Source: Streptomyces sp. NBC_01381 (GTDB lineage: Bacteria > Actinomycetota > Actinomycetes > Streptomycetales > Streptomycetaceae). From it: DNA of 64,000 bases. The position numbers and the translations under genes were made by a program. Numbering within the stretch: the first letter of the stretch is position 1; each line of letters starts with the position of its first letter. Below are positions 23,814 through 33,170 of this stretch, piece after piece. Location of the stretch: NCBI RefSeq assembly GCF_026340305.1, contig NZ_JAPEPI010000002.1:2914001-2978000 (forward strand), in the 5' to 3' direction. The notes below the pieces were generated by a model that saw only the letters and a list, made by a program, of their open reading frames with translations, was not told where the DNA came from and made no database searches.

Positions 23814-24020
23814 ATGGAGCAGCGGTCGGAACAACTTCGCCTGGAGAACGAGCAGTTGAGGCTGGAGGCCGAGCGCCGTGCCCGCGAGACGGTGGAGACC
23901 GCGCAGCGCCTGGCCAGTGCCGTGACGGCGACGGCCGAGCCGGGGTTCGAGCCGTTCTGGTTCGCCGTGCCGGTGCCGCGTCCGCTCTTCGGCGAGGACG
24001 GCTCGCTCCAGCGGGGCTGA
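23814..24020 (+). CDS. small coiled-coil protein
   Basis: A 68-residue product. Residues 1-35 form a heptad-rich coiled coil (EQLRLENEQLRLEAERRARE), followed by a short tail with EPFWFAVPVPRPLFGED. The frame is open further upstream, and coding bias extends to about 23780 (VGLSEAEKRLAQ), overlapping the end of the EACC1-like gene, so a non-standard start nearer 23780 is possible. It may be the partner of that gene or the surviving N-terminus of a larger effector. Confidence 0.5.
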   Translation: MEQRSEQLRLENEQLRLEAERRARETVETAQRLASAVTATAEPGFEPFWFAVPVPRPLFGEDGSLQRG

Positions 24021-24075
24021 GTGCTCCGCTGGTAGTGCGGTGATGTGTCTGCGGGTCGGTGGGGGTTGATCGCGC

Positions 24076-24151
24076 AGTTCCCCGCGCCCCTTACGGGGCG
24101 GGTGCCGGTGTCGGCTGGTTGCGGAGTTCCCCGCGCCCCTTGCGGGGCGGG
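24076..24151. repeat. two copies of a Streptomyces CCGCGCCCC-type hairpin repeat
   Basis: Two 27-nt copies (24076-24102 and 24125-24151) differing at one base. Each has the stem CGCCCC/GGGGCG. Sequences like this recur widely between Streptomyces genes and can act as weak terminators. Confidence 0.7.
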
Positions 24152-24224
24152 GCCCGTCCCGCCGGTGTTTCTTGCGAGGCCCATTGACACCCCGGCCCTG
24201 CGCCTCGAAGCTCCATGACGCCCG

Positions 24225-24238
24225 TGGTAACGCTAACA
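24225..24238. promoter_or_regulatory. LacI-type operator before the mannoside operon
   Basis: TGGTAACGCTAACA matches 12 of 14 bases of the ideal LacI-family palindrome TGTTAGCGCTAACA, keeping the central CG. It is 31 nt upstream of the binding-protein gene, downstream of a TTGACA hexamer at 24184. The LacI gene at 33171 is the likely binder. Confidence 0.55.
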
Positions 24239-24269
24239 CCGGGCTGACACGCGCCTGAGGGAGCTGCCC

Positions 24270-25553
24270 ATGTCAGGTAGTCGTCAGGATGTCGACCGGC
24301 GTACCCTCCTCGCCGCGGCCGCCGCCGGTGCGTTCGCCGCGGCCTGTGGAACCGCCGAGGGCAAGCCCCCGGGCAAGGTCGCCGTGCACGGGGACAACGC
24401 CACCTGGGCCAAGCCGATGGCCGCCGCGGGCAAGGCCATGAAGTCGGTCGCGGGCATCGAGCTCGTGCCCGAGGTGATCGCGTCCCTGGAGTCGTTCGAG
24501 CAGGTCGTGCGGTCCTCGCTGCGGACGAGCAAGACGCCCGACATGCTCAAGTACTGGTCCGGGTACCGGCTTCAGGACCTCGCGCGCACCGGCGGTGTCG
24601 TCGACCTGACCGAGCAGTGGGACCGCGCGGTCGGCAAGGGCTGGGTCGAGCCGTCCCTGCGTACCGCGTTCACCTACCGCGACCGGGTCTACGCCCTGCC
24701 GATGAACCTCGCGTACTGGGTGTTCTTCTACAACCCCGAGGTGTTCGAGAAGCACGACCTCAAGGCCCCCGCGACCTGGGGCGACTTCCTCGCTGCCTGT
24801 GCCCGCCTGAAGAAGAACGGCATCACGCCCCTGCACGGCACGGCCGACGGACGCTGGCCCTCCTTCATCTGGTTCCAGGAGGTGTTGAGCCGTCAGGACC
24901 CGTCCTTCTACCAGGACTTGATGAACGGCCGCGAGCGCTACACCGACCCGCGCGCCGAGCGGGCCCTGCGCACCATCGCGTCCTTCTTCGACAAGGACTG
25001 GTTCACGCCCATGGACCTGAACCACAACGACGCGGCCGCACAGGTCGTCCAGGGCAAGATCGGCATGGTGCCCTGCGGCACCTGGCTCGGCTCCACCCTC
25101 GTCGGCGCGGGCGGAAAGCCCGGCGAGAACGTCGACGCCTTCGTGCTGCCGATGGCGACGCCGCGCGCCCGCCCCAGCGTGATCTTCGAGTCGAGCGCGT
25201 TCGTCTCCACGGTCAAGGGCCCCGACCACGAGGAGGCGCGAAAGGCCGCCGGTGCCTGGCTGCACCCCACCGTCATGAAGGCCTTCTCGCACACCCTCCA
25301 GGACGGCTGCCCCAACCCGCGCGTCGCGCCCGCCAACCCGATCATCGACGGCCTCGCCCGCAAGGTACGCGGCGACAAGCTCTGGCTGCTCAACCGCTTC
25401 TGGGAACAAGGGCCTCCCGAACTGGTCGAGGCGACCGTCGACGATCTGGCCGGCTTCCTGTTGAACCCGCACTCGTACCGCCAGGTGCTTCGGACCATGC
25501 AGGAGCGCGCCGACGAGGCATGGAAGGTGTGGCGGGAGGCGGAGGAGACATGA
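24270..25553 (+). CDS. sugar ABC transporter substrate-binding lipoprotein
   Basis: A 427-residue binding protein of the family-1 sugar type. The N-terminus has a twin-arginine-like DRRTLL, a hydrophobic Ala stretch and lipobox AAAC. Typical features follow: DMLKYWSGYRLQDLARTGGV, YALPMNLAYWVFFYNPEVF and GKIGMVPCGTWLGSTL. It opens a seven-gene operon whose later genes (GH38, isomerase-like, ROK) point to a mannose-containing glycoside as ligand. No transport ATPase is encoded nearby; a shared MsiK-like ATPase elsewhere is expected. Confidence 0.88.
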   Translation: MSGSRQDVDRRTLLAAAAAGAFAAACGTAEGKPPGKVAVHGDNATWAKPMAAAGKAMKSVAGIELVPEVIASLESFEQVVRSSLRTSKTPDMLKYWSGYRLQDLARTGGVVDLTEQWDRAVGKGWVEPSLRTAFTYRDRVYALPMNLAYWVFFYNPEVFEKHDLKAPATWGDFLAACARLKKNGITPLHGTADGRWPSFIWFQEVLSRQDPSFYQDLMNGRERYTDPRAERALRTIASFFDKDWFTPMDLNHNDAAAQVVQGKIGMVPCGTWLGSTLVGAGGKPGENVDAFVLPMATPRARPSVIFESSAFVSTVKGPDHEEARKAAGAWLHPTVMKAFSHTLQDGCPNPRVAPANPIIDGLARKVRGDKLWLLNRFWEQGPPELVEATVDDLAGFLLNPHSYRQVLRTMQERADEAWKVWREAEET

Positions 25554-26530
25554 CCGAGATCGTGACCACCGCGAAGGCCGCGGGAAAGAGCCCCGGGAAA
25601 GCGGCGCGGACCCGTCGCCGCGTGCCCACCCGCACCCCGCACCAGGCGGTCGCGGAGAGCGGCAGGTACGGCAGGCCGCTCGCCGCGCTGCCCTGGGCGC
25701 TGCCCGCCTTCGCGCTCGTCGGCGTCCTGCTCGTCTACCCCTTCTTCCGCAGCGTCTACGGCAGCTTCTTCGAGGACAACGGCTTCACGAGCAGCTTCAC
25801 CGGCTTCGACAACTACGCGCGGCTCGCCGACGACCCGATCTTCGGCCGCTCCCTGCTCAACACCCTGCTGTGGGTCGCCGGCACGCTGTTGCTGCCCGTC
25901 CTTGCCGGCCTCCTCATCGCCGTCGCCACCCACCGGATGCGCTTCGGCGGTCTCGCCCAGCTCGTCATCGTCCTGCCGTACGCGATCTCGGGCGCCGCCA
26001 CCGGCGTTCTCTGGTACTTCATGCTGAACAGCCAGGGCGCGGTCAACCAGATCCTGCGCGCGGTGGGCCTCGACTCGTGGGCGCAGGCCTGGCTGCTCGA
26101 ATGGCCGCAGAACACCCTCGCGATGATCGTGGCGAGCACCTGGCAGGCCACCGGGCTCAACGTCGTGCTCTTCGCCATCGGTCTGCGCGTCATCCCCAAG
26201 GACACCGTGGAAGCAGCCGAGTTGGACGGCGCGACCGGCTGGCGGATGTTCTGGTTCGTGACGCTGCCGCAGCTGCGGGCCGTCACGGTCGTGGTCGTCG
26301 GCATGGCCATCGTCAACAGCCTCAAGGCCTTCGACATGATCTGGCTGCTCACCAAGGGCGGCCCGTCCCGCTCCTCCGAGACCCTCGCCCTGAGCATGTA
26401 CCGCGAGGCGTTCCGGCTCTTCCACGTCGGCTACGGCTCCGCGATCGCGCTCGTCCTCTCGGTGATCGTCGTCGCCTCGTCCTGGATGTATCTGCGCCGC
26501 CAGATGCCCGAGTCCACCGCCCGGGCCTGA
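25550..26530 (+). CDS. sugar ABC transporter permease (MalF-type)
   Basis: A 326-residue membrane protein with a basic N-terminus, six membrane helices and the EAA loop EAAELDGATGWRMFWFVTLP that docks the ATPase. WLLTKGGPSRSSETLAL is a typical family-1 segment. The start overlaps the binding-protein stop (ATGA). Confidence 0.9.
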   Translation: MTEIVTTAKAAGKSPGKAARTRRRVPTRTPHQAVAESGRYGRPLAALPWALPAFALVGVLLVYPFFRSVYGSFFEDNGFTSSFTGFDNYARLADDPIFGRSLLNTLLWVAGTLLLPVLAGLLIAVATHRMRFGGLAQLVIVLPYAISGAATGVLWYFMLNSQGAVNQILRAVGLDSWAQAWLLEWPQNTLAMIVASTWQATGLNVVLFAIGLRVIPKDTVEAAELDGATGWRMFWFVTLPQLRAVTVVVVGMAIVNSLKAFDMIWLLTKGGPSRSSETLALSMYREAFRLFHVGYGSAIALVLSVIVVASSWMYLRRQMPESTARA

Positions 26531-26554
26531 CCCGCCCCCGAAGAGGAGACCCTC

Positions 26555-27367
26555 ATGGGACGCACGGTGCGCAATCTCTTCGTCATCGGTTGTGTGGTGT
26601 TCTGGCTGATCCCGCTCTATCTGCTGGTCGTCAACGCGCTGACCCCGGCCGCGGAGTACGCGGGCAAGCCCGCGTGGACCCCGCAGGGCTTCGACATCGC
26701 CGAGAACTTCAGGACCGCCTGGAGCGACGCGGGCATCGGCGACAGCTTCCAGTCCTCGCTCCTGTACGCCGTGGTGTGCGGGGCCGCGGCGGTGCTCGTT
26801 GCGGCCATGGCCGCGTTCGCCGTGGTCGTGCTGCCGATCCCCAGGCCCGCCTTCTGGTTCTGGCTGATCTACTCCGGCACGCTCTTCCCGCTGCAGATGT
26901 TCCTCGCCCCGCTCTTCGGCCTGTACGCCGACGCCAACCTGTACGACACCCGGCTCGGCCTGATGATGGTGTACGTCGCCTGGGCGATCCCCTTCGCGTT
27001 CTTCCTGATCCGCAATCAGATGACCACGATGCCGCCCGAGATCACCGAGGCGGCGCTGATCGACGGCGCCTCGATGGGGCGGATCTTCTGGCGCATCCAC
27101 GTACCGCTGATGAAGGCAGGTCTCGGCGCGGCGTTCATCTTCCAGTTCACCGCCGTCTGGAACGACCTGCTGCTCGGCATCACCCTCAGCCGCAGCCCCG
27201 AGGTCCAGCCGGTGATGGCGTCCCTGAACGCGCTCTACAACGCCTACAGCTCGGCGGGGCCGCCCGTCATCCTGGCCGGTGCGCTGATCGTGTCGCTGCC
27301 CACGCTCCTCGTCTTCCTGGTGTTCCGCGGCCTGTTCCTGCGCGGCGTCACCGCATCAGCCCGCTGA
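26555..27367 (+). CDS. sugar ABC transporter permease (MalG-type)
   Basis: A 270-residue membrane protein with six helices and the EAA loop EAALIDGASMGRIFWRIHVP. It follows the first permease by 24 nt with a GAGGAGA ribosome binding site. Confidence 0.9.
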   Translation: MGRTVRNLFVIGCVVFWLIPLYLLVVNALTPAAEYAGKPAWTPQGFDIAENFRTAWSDAGIGDSFQSSLLYAVVCGAAAVLVAAMAAFAVVVLPIPRPAFWFWLIYSGTLFPLQMFLAPLFGLYADANLYDTRLGLMMVYVAWAIPFAFFLIRNQMTTMPPEITEAALIDGASMGRIFWRIHVPLMKAGLGAAFIFQFTAVWNDLLLGITLSRSPEVQPVMASLNALYNAYSSAGPPVILAGALIVSLPTLLVFLVFRGLFLRGVTASAR

Positions 27368-27394
27368 CCCGACCACCCTCCGGGAGAGATCCGC

Positions 27395-30300
27395 ATGACG
27401 ACACGGGCCCTCGTCCGCACCACCGACTGGGACAACGACCGGATACGCGACAGCCTGCGCGCCGACGTGGTCAGCGCCGAAGGGCCACTGGGTGGGGGTG
27501 TGTTCAGGCTGACCGAGGAGCCGCTCATGCGGTGCGCGGGCGACGGCTCCCTCCTTCAGTCCCTGCGTGTGGAGCCGGTCAACGGTGCTGAGATTCCTGC
27601 CGAGTTGAGCGTGCGTACGGAATCGGGGGCCGCGCTGCGAGTGGAGCGCGTCGCCGGGCCGGGCCGCTGCGTGCGGCTTCTCGTCCCCGCCGTCGAGACG
27701 GCGACCCGCGTCACCGTCGGCCTCCCGCAGGGGCGTGGTGGCATCGACGTACGCATCACCCCCCAACGCCAGTGGACCATCCACCTTGTCCACCACTCCC
27801 ACCTCGACATCGGCTACACCGACCCGCAGGGCCGCGTCCTCGCCGAGCATCTCTCCTTCCTCGACTCCTGCCTGGAGCTCACCCGGGCCACCGACGACTG
27901 GCCCGCCGAGTCCCAGTTCCGCTGGTGCGTCGAGTCGTTGTGGTCCTTCCGGCAGTGGGCCGACGCCCGGCCCGCCGAACAGGTCGAGGAATTCGTACGC
28001 CGGGTGCGCGAGGGACGCATCGAGCTGACCGCCCTGCCGTTCAACCTGCACACCGAGACCTGCTCCACGGACGAGCTGCACGAACTCCTGCGCCTGGCCC
28101 ACGACATACGCGACGAGCACGGCGTCGACTTCACCTCCGCCATGCAGACCGACGTGCCCGGAGCGGTCGTCGGCCTCGTCGACGCCCTCGCCTCCGCCGG
28201 GGTCAAGTACCTCTCCGTGGCGCACAATTGGGCCGGACGCTCGGTGCCCCACCTGGTCGGCGGAGAGAAGCTGCCCCGGCTCTTCCGGTGGCGCGCGCCC
28301 AGCGGCAACAGCGTCCTGGTCTGGGTCACCGACACCCCGCACGGCCTCGCCTACATGGAGGGCCCGCTGCTCGGCTTCGACACTGACTACGCCGACGTCG
28401 ACGACCTGCTGCCGGTCTATCTGACGTCCCTGGCCACCAACCCGTACCCCTACCGCGGCGGCATCTTCGGCTGGGCCATGGACCACGCCGAGATCAAGCG
28501 AGAGCCCTACCCCTGGGACGTCCTCCATCTGCGTGTGCAGGGCAAGTTCGGCGACAACGCGCCGCCCCGCCGCATCATCGCCGACACCGTCCGCCGCTGG
28601 AACGAGACCTGGGCCCACCCCCAGCTGCGGCTCTCCCGCAACGAAGACTTCTTCAACGACGCCGAGGCCAGGCTCGGCGACGCCATCCAGACCTTCGAAG
28701 GCGACTGGACCGACTGGTGGGTCGACGGCGTCGGCTCGGGAGCGCGGCCGCTCTCCCTTGCCCGCACCGCCCAGTCCGTGGTCGCCGACGCCCAGACCAT
28801 CGGCACGTTCGCGGGAGTCCTCGGCGCCACGGGGGCCGAGGAAGACACCCGCGACGCCGCCGGGGTCTACGAGGCGGTGTCGCTCTTCGACGAGCACACC
28901 TGGGGCGCCGGCGACCCGTGGACCCACGGCGACGAGGGCGGGCACTCCGGCGAGCACCAATGGCACTGGAAGTACGGGCAGGCGATGCGCGCCCACGACG
29001 ACGGCCACGCGCTCCTCGCCCGTGCGAGCGCACGGCTCGGGCAGCGGCTCGCGGTGTCGCCGGGTGCCGTGGCGACGTACCACGTGATCAACACCTGCTC
29101 GTGGCCGCGCACCGATGTCGTCACTGTGTTCCTGCCCGAGAGCAGCGTCCCCCTCGGCCTGCCCGTGGCCGTGCACGACGCCCGCAGCGGCGTCCTGCTC
29201 GCCCACGAGGAACGGCCGCAGACCAACGACGACCACCGCGACGCCGGACGCTTCCTGGTGGTGCGGGTGGACGAGGTGCCGCCCGCCGGGTCGGTGCGCC
29301 TCGACATCACTGCCGAGGCAGCGCGGGCCGAGGGGCACGTGGGGACCACCGTGGTGAAGGCCGCCACCGGCTGGAACCCCACCGGCGGCACCGAGCGGGA
29401 GGACCCGGCCGAGACCGCCGCCGCGGCGCTCTCCCTGCCCGAACCGACACTCCTGGAGAACGAACACCTCGCCGTCCGGGTCGACTTGGCGCACGCGTGC
29501 CTCGCCTCCGTCATCGACAAGTCGACCGGCCGTGAACTCGTCCGCCAAGACGCCGTGGTCGGCTTCAACGGCTACATCCACGACAGCTACACCACCGCGG
29601 GCGCCTTCAACCACAACTCCAGCCGCACGACGGCATCCGACCGCCTCGAACACCTCGGAAGCCGAGCCGTCGCCCCGCCCGCCGCCCTCATCGCCCGCCG
29701 CTCAACGGCCACCGCCGAATCGATCACGTACGAGACCCGCCCGGCCGGGGCCAACCGGCTGCGCACCACCCTCACCCTGCCCGTCGGCGTGCCCCGCCTC
29801 GACATCGAGAACCGCCTGGACAAGGACGCGACCCTGGGCAAGGAGAGCGCCTACTTCGCGTTCCCCTTCTCCTTCGACGACCCGGCCGTACGCATGGAGG
29901 CATCCGGCGGCCTGACCGGCAACACCCTGCCTGTGGTGCCGGGTTCGGCGCTGCACATGCGGGCCGTGCGCCGCTGGGTGACCCTCGCGGACGACGGGCT
30001 CGCGGTGGCCTGGTCCACGCAGGACGCGCCGCTGGTGCAGTTCGGCAACATCGCCCTGCCGTACGCGCCCTTCCCCAAGACGATGGGCCACGACGAACCC
30101 GCCACCGTCTTCTCCTGGATCCACAACAACCTCTGGGACACCAACTTCCCCAGCGAGCAGGGCTTCGAGTTCACCTACCGCTACAGCCTGGCCTGCGCCG
30201 CCTCCGCCGACGGGCTCGGCCCCGCCACGGCGGCGGCCTGGAGCCGCCCGCTGCGCGCCGTGCGGGCCAGGGGGCCGGAGGGCGGCGGGCAGGCGTCCCT

Positions 30301-30559
30301 CGCCTTCGCCGACCTCGGTGACCCCCGGGTCCGCCTGGTCGGCGCCACCGCACCGGGCCCCGGCGAAGTCCTGCTGCGGCTGCAGTCCTTCGCCGAGGAG
30401 CCGGTGGACTGCCCCGTCTGCGTCCACTTCCCGGTGGCTGCGGCGCATCGGGCGGACTACTTGGGTGCGGCGGGCGACGAACTGCCCCAGACGGACGGCG
30501 AGTTGACCATCACCCTTCCCGCGCTCGGCACCACCGCCGTGCTGTTTGTACGTCCGTGA
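27395..30559 (+). CDS. GH38-family alpha-mannosidase
   Basis: A 1054-residue cytoplasmic glycoside hydrolase with no signal peptide, so it would act on imported mannosides. The GH38 catalytic domain holds the zinc motif HSHLDIGYTD (H134, H136, D138), the nucleophile region MQTDVPGAV (D253) and VAHNW; a long beta-sandwich C-terminal part follows (NRLDKDATLGKESAYFAFPF). It is fourth in the mannoside operon, and the downstream isomerase-like and kinase genes support mannose as product. Confidence 0.88.
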   Translation: MTTRALVRTTDWDNDRIRDSLRADVVSAEGPLGGGVFRLTEEPLMRCAGDGSLLQSLRVEPVNGAEIPAELSVRTESGAALRVERVAGPGRCVRLLVPAVETATRVTVGLPQGRGGIDVRITPQRQWTIHLVHHSHLDIGYTDPQGRVLAEHLSFLDSCLELTRATDDWPAESQFRWCVESLWSFRQWADARPAEQVEEFVRRVREGRIELTALPFNLHTETCSTDELHELLRLAHDIRDEHGVDFTSAMQTDVPGAVVGLVDALASAGVKYLSVAHNWAGRSVPHLVGGEKLPRLFRWRAPSGNSVLVWVTDTPHGLAYMEGPLLGFDTDYADVDDLLPVYLTSLATNPYPYRGGIFGWAMDHAEIKREPYPWDVLHLRVQGKFGDNAPPRRIIADTVRRWNETWAHPQLRLSRNEDFFNDAEARLGDAIQTFEGDWTDWWVDGVGSGARPLSLARTAQSVVADAQTIGTFAGVLGATGAEEDTRDAAGVYEAVSLFDEHTWGAGDPWTHGDEGGHSGEHQWHWKYGQAMRAHDDGHALLARASARLGQRLAVSPGAVATYHVINTCSWPRTDVVTVFLPESSVPLGLPVAVHDARSGVLLAHEERPQTNDDHRDAGRFLVVRVDEVPPAGSVRLDITAEAARAEGHVGTTVVKAATGWNPTGGTEREDPAETAAAALSLPEPTLLENEHLAVRVDLAHACLASVIDKSTGRELVRQDAVVGFNGYIHDSYTTAGAFNHNSSRTTASDRLEHLGSRAVAPPAALIARRSTATAESITYETRPAGANRLRTTLTLPVGVPRLDIENRLDKDATLGKESAYFAFPFSFDDPAVRMEASGGLTGNTLPVVPGSALHMRAVRRWVTLADDGLAVAWSTQDAPLVQFGNIALPYAPFPKTMGHDEPATVFSWIHNNLWDTNFPSEQGFEFTYRYSLACAASADGLGPATAAAWSRPLRAVRARGPEGGGQASLAFADLGDPRVRLVGATAPGPGEVLLRLQSFAEEPVDCPVCVHFPVAAAHRADYLGAAGDELPQTDGELTITLPALGTTAVLFVRP

Positions 30560-30573
30560 ACGAAGGAGCATGC

Positions 30574-32274
30574 GTGTACCGGCTCGACCCGCGTTACGCC
30601 CCGGCACCGGGGACCGTGCTGACCTCCGGCTGGCATGCCGTGGCGGCCCAACTGCCGCCAGGGCCCACGATCGTCGCCGTCGAGGGTCCGTCGACCGCCG
30701 ACTGGGCGACCATCGCGGCACGGCTGACCGCCGAATGCCCGGCCCCCGTCCACACTCTCGACATCCGTACGCACTACGCGCCGCCCGCGGAGGTGCGGCG
30801 CCGCACCATGAGCCCGGCCGACACCGCGGACCCGTACTACTGCCGCCTGGCCGAGAACCCCCTGGACGATCTCTTCGACCAACTGCCGCAGACATCAAGG
30901 CTCTTGGGGGATGAACTTCTTCTGATCGTCTATGGTCCTGGCGCCTCGCTCGTCGCACACGACGTGCTCTGGTACGCCGATCTGCCCAAGCGGTACGCCG
31001 AGTCGGCCGTGATCGCCGGGACGGGCGGCAATCTCGGACTGCCGGGTGAGCGCGCCGAGTTGAAGCGGCTCTTCTACGTGGACTGGCCGATGCTCGACCG
31101 CCACCGTGACGCCATCGCGGACCGCCTGGACGGCTGGCTCGACGTGCAGGACCCCGGGCGCCCCGTGTTCCTCGACGGCGACGGTCTGCGGACCTGCTGC
31201 GCCGACCTCGCACGCCGCCCCGTGCGCACCCGGCCCTTCTTCAACTCGACGCCCTGGGGCGGCCATTGGGGCCAACGCGAACTCGGCTTCAACCCTGGCG
31301 GGCGCAACACGGCCCTCGGCTACGAACTCATCGCCCCCGAAGCGGGCATCCTCATCGGGCACGGCCCCGGCATCCAGGCGGAAGTGCCCTTCCAGCTGCT
31401 GTGCGTGCTCCACCCCGAGCAGGTCCTCGGCCCGGCGGTGCACGCCCGCTTCGGCACCTCCTTCCCGATCCGCTTCGACTACCTGGACACGGTGGGCGGC
31501 GGCAACCTCTCGGTGCACTGCCACCCCAAGGAGCCGTACATGCGGGAGCGGTTCGGCTGGGCGTACACACAGCACGAGACGTACTACATGACGCTCGGCA
31601 GCCCGGACACCCGCGTCTTCCTCGGCCTGCGCGAGGACGTCGACCTCGACCTCTTCCGCAAGGAGATCGAGGAGGCGGCCAACGACGGGGTGCCGATGGA
31701 CCCCGAGGACCACGTCCTGACGTTCCCCGCCGAGCAGGGCCGCCTCTTCATGATCCCCGCGGGCACCCCGCACGCCGGCGGCGCGGGCAATCTCGTACTG
31801 GAGATCAGTGCCACCCCCTACCTCTACAGCCTGCGCTTCTACGACTGGCTCCGCCCGGACGCGGACGGCAACCCGCGCCAACTCCCTTACGAACACGGCC
31901 TCGCCAACCTGGAGACCGAACGGCGCGGTGATGCCGTCGCCCGCGATCTGGTGCAGGAGCCGCGCGTCCTGCGGCGCGGCGACGGCTGGCACGAGGAGTT
32001 GCTCGGCGCGCTGGACGAGATGTTCTACGAGGTACGCCGCCACACCCTCGCCGCGGGTGCCGCCGTGGCCGACGACACCCGGGGCCGCTTCCATGTGCTG
32101 AACGTGGTGGCGGGGGAGGGGATCGTCGTCGAGACGGCGGCGGGGGACCGGCACGCCCTCGCGTACGCCGAGACGCTGACGGTTCCCGCGGCGGTCGGTG
32201 CCTACCGGCTCGTGGCGCCGCGCGGCCCGGCGAAGGTGGTGAAGGCGCTGGTGCGGGAGCCCAACGGTTCATGA
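30574..32274 (+). CDS. class I mannose-6-phosphate isomerase-like protein with N-terminal extension
   Basis: A 566-residue protein. The first 190 residues resemble a nucleotide-binding fold (IVAVEGPSTADWATIAARL and GDELLLIVYGPGASLVAHDV) and may be degenerate. The rest is a cupin of the PMI type with metal-ligand-like residues in LSVHCHPKEPYMR, YTQHETYYM and IPAGTPHAGG. Such proteins interconvert mannose-6-phosphate and fructose-6-phosphate. GTG 30574 is preferred since AAGGAG lies 5 nt upstream; a GTG at 30556 lies before that site. The stop overlaps the ROK gene (ATGA). Confidence 0.78.
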   Translation: MYRLDPRYAPAPGTVLTSGWHAVAAQLPPGPTIVAVEGPSTADWATIAARLTAECPAPVHTLDIRTHYAPPAEVRRRTMSPADTADPYYCRLAENPLDDLFDQLPQTSRLLGDELLLIVYGPGASLVAHDVLWYADLPKRYAESAVIAGTGGNLGLPGERAELKRLFYVDWPMLDRHRDAIADRLDGWLDVQDPGRPVFLDGDGLRTCCADLARRPVRTRPFFNSTPWGGHWGQRELGFNPGGRNTALGYELIAPEAGILIGHGPGIQAEVPFQLLCVLHPEQVLGPAVHARFGTSFPIRFDYLDTVGGGNLSVHCHPKEPYMRERFGWAYTQHETYYMTLGSPDTRVFLGLREDVDLDLFRKEIEEAANDGVPMDPEDHVLTFPAEQGRLFMIPAGTPHAGGAGNLVLEISATPYLYSLRFYDWLRPDADGNPRQLPYEHGLANLETERRGDAVARDLVQEPRVLRRGDGWHEELLGALDEMFYEVRRHTLAAGAAVADDTRGRFHVLNVVAGEGIVVETAAGDRHALAYAETLTVPAAVGAYRLVAPRGPAKVVKALVREPNGS

Positions 32275-33128
32275 CGGCTGTTCTGGAGATCGGCGGCACC
32301 CATGTCACCGCCGCGGTCGTGGAACCGGACGGCGCGCGGGTGAACCGCCGCGCCGACCGGCCGCTGGACCCGCGGGGTTCCGCCGAGGAGATACTCGGCG
32401 CGGTCGTCCGGTGCGCCGGGGAACTCCGGGCGCCCGCGGGCCTGGTGTGGGGCGTCGCTGTCCCCGGCCCCTTCGACCACGAGAAGGGGATCGCACGCTT
32501 CCGGGGCGTCGGGAAGTTCGACGACCTGTACGGCATCGACGTGCGTTCGGTGCTGCTCGCCGGGGTGTGGCCGCGGCCGGCCGACGTGGTCTTCCTGAAC
32601 GACGCGCACGCGTTCCTCCTCGGCGAGTGGCGCGCGGGCGCCGCGCGCGGTGAGCGGCGCTGTGCCGGGATCACGCTGGGGACGGGCGTGGGGTCGGCCT
32701 TCATCGTCGACGGGGAAATCCGCCGCGACGGCCCGGGTGTGCCGCCCCAGGGGCGCGTCGACCTGCTGAAGTGGGCGGGCGTACCGCTGGAGGACACGGT
32801 GTCGCGGCGGGCCGTCCTCGCCCGGTACGGCGACCCGGACGCGGACGTGCGCGATGTCGCCGCACGGGCCCGGGACGGCGATCGGCGGGCCCGGCGAGTC
32901 CTCGACGAGGCGTTCACCGCCCTGGGCGCGGTCCTGGCGCCGTGCCTGCGCGACTTCCGCGCCTCGGCGCTCGTCGTCGGCGGCTCCATGGCGCAGTCCT
33001 GGGACCTGGTACGCCCGTCACTCCGGTCCGGACTGGGGGATACTCCGGTGAGCGTACGCAGGGGTCTGCTGGGCGGGGACGCGGCGCTGGTGGGGGCCGC
33101 GGGGTATGTCAGCGCGTCGAGCCGCTGA
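32271..33128 (+). CDS. ROK-family sugar kinase
   Basis: A 285-residue kinase with ATP-binding EIGGTHVTAAVV, PGPFDHEKGIARFRGVGKFD, NDAHAFLLGEW and GITLGTGVGSAF. There is no helix-turn-helix and no clear ROK zinc motif (the region reads GVPPQGRVDLLKW). It probably phosphorylates mannose or a related hexose released by the GH38 enzyme, feeding the isomerase-like protein. Confidence 0.85.
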   Translation: MTAVLEIGGTHVTAAVVEPDGARVNRRADRPLDPRGSAEEILGAVVRCAGELRAPAGLVWGVAVPGPFDHEKGIARFRGVGKFDDLYGIDVRSVLLAGVWPRPADVVFLNDAHAFLLGEWRAGAARGERRCAGITLGTGVGSAFIVDGEIRRDGPGVPPQGRVDLLKWAGVPLEDTVSRRAVLARYGDPDADVRDVAARARDGDRRARRVLDEAFTALGAVLAPCLRDFRASALVVGGSMAQSWDLVRPSLRSGLGDTPVSVRRGLLGGDAALVGAAGYVSASSR

Positions 33129-33170
33129 CGCCCCCCGTAGCGGACCAAACGGAGAGAGGAACCACGGCCG

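Noticed and set aside
24184..24211. Full -35/-10 promoter for the mannoside operon
   Set aside because: TTGACA is present at 24184 but no acceptable -10 hexamer lies 16-18 nt downstream, so it is mentioned only within the operator entry.
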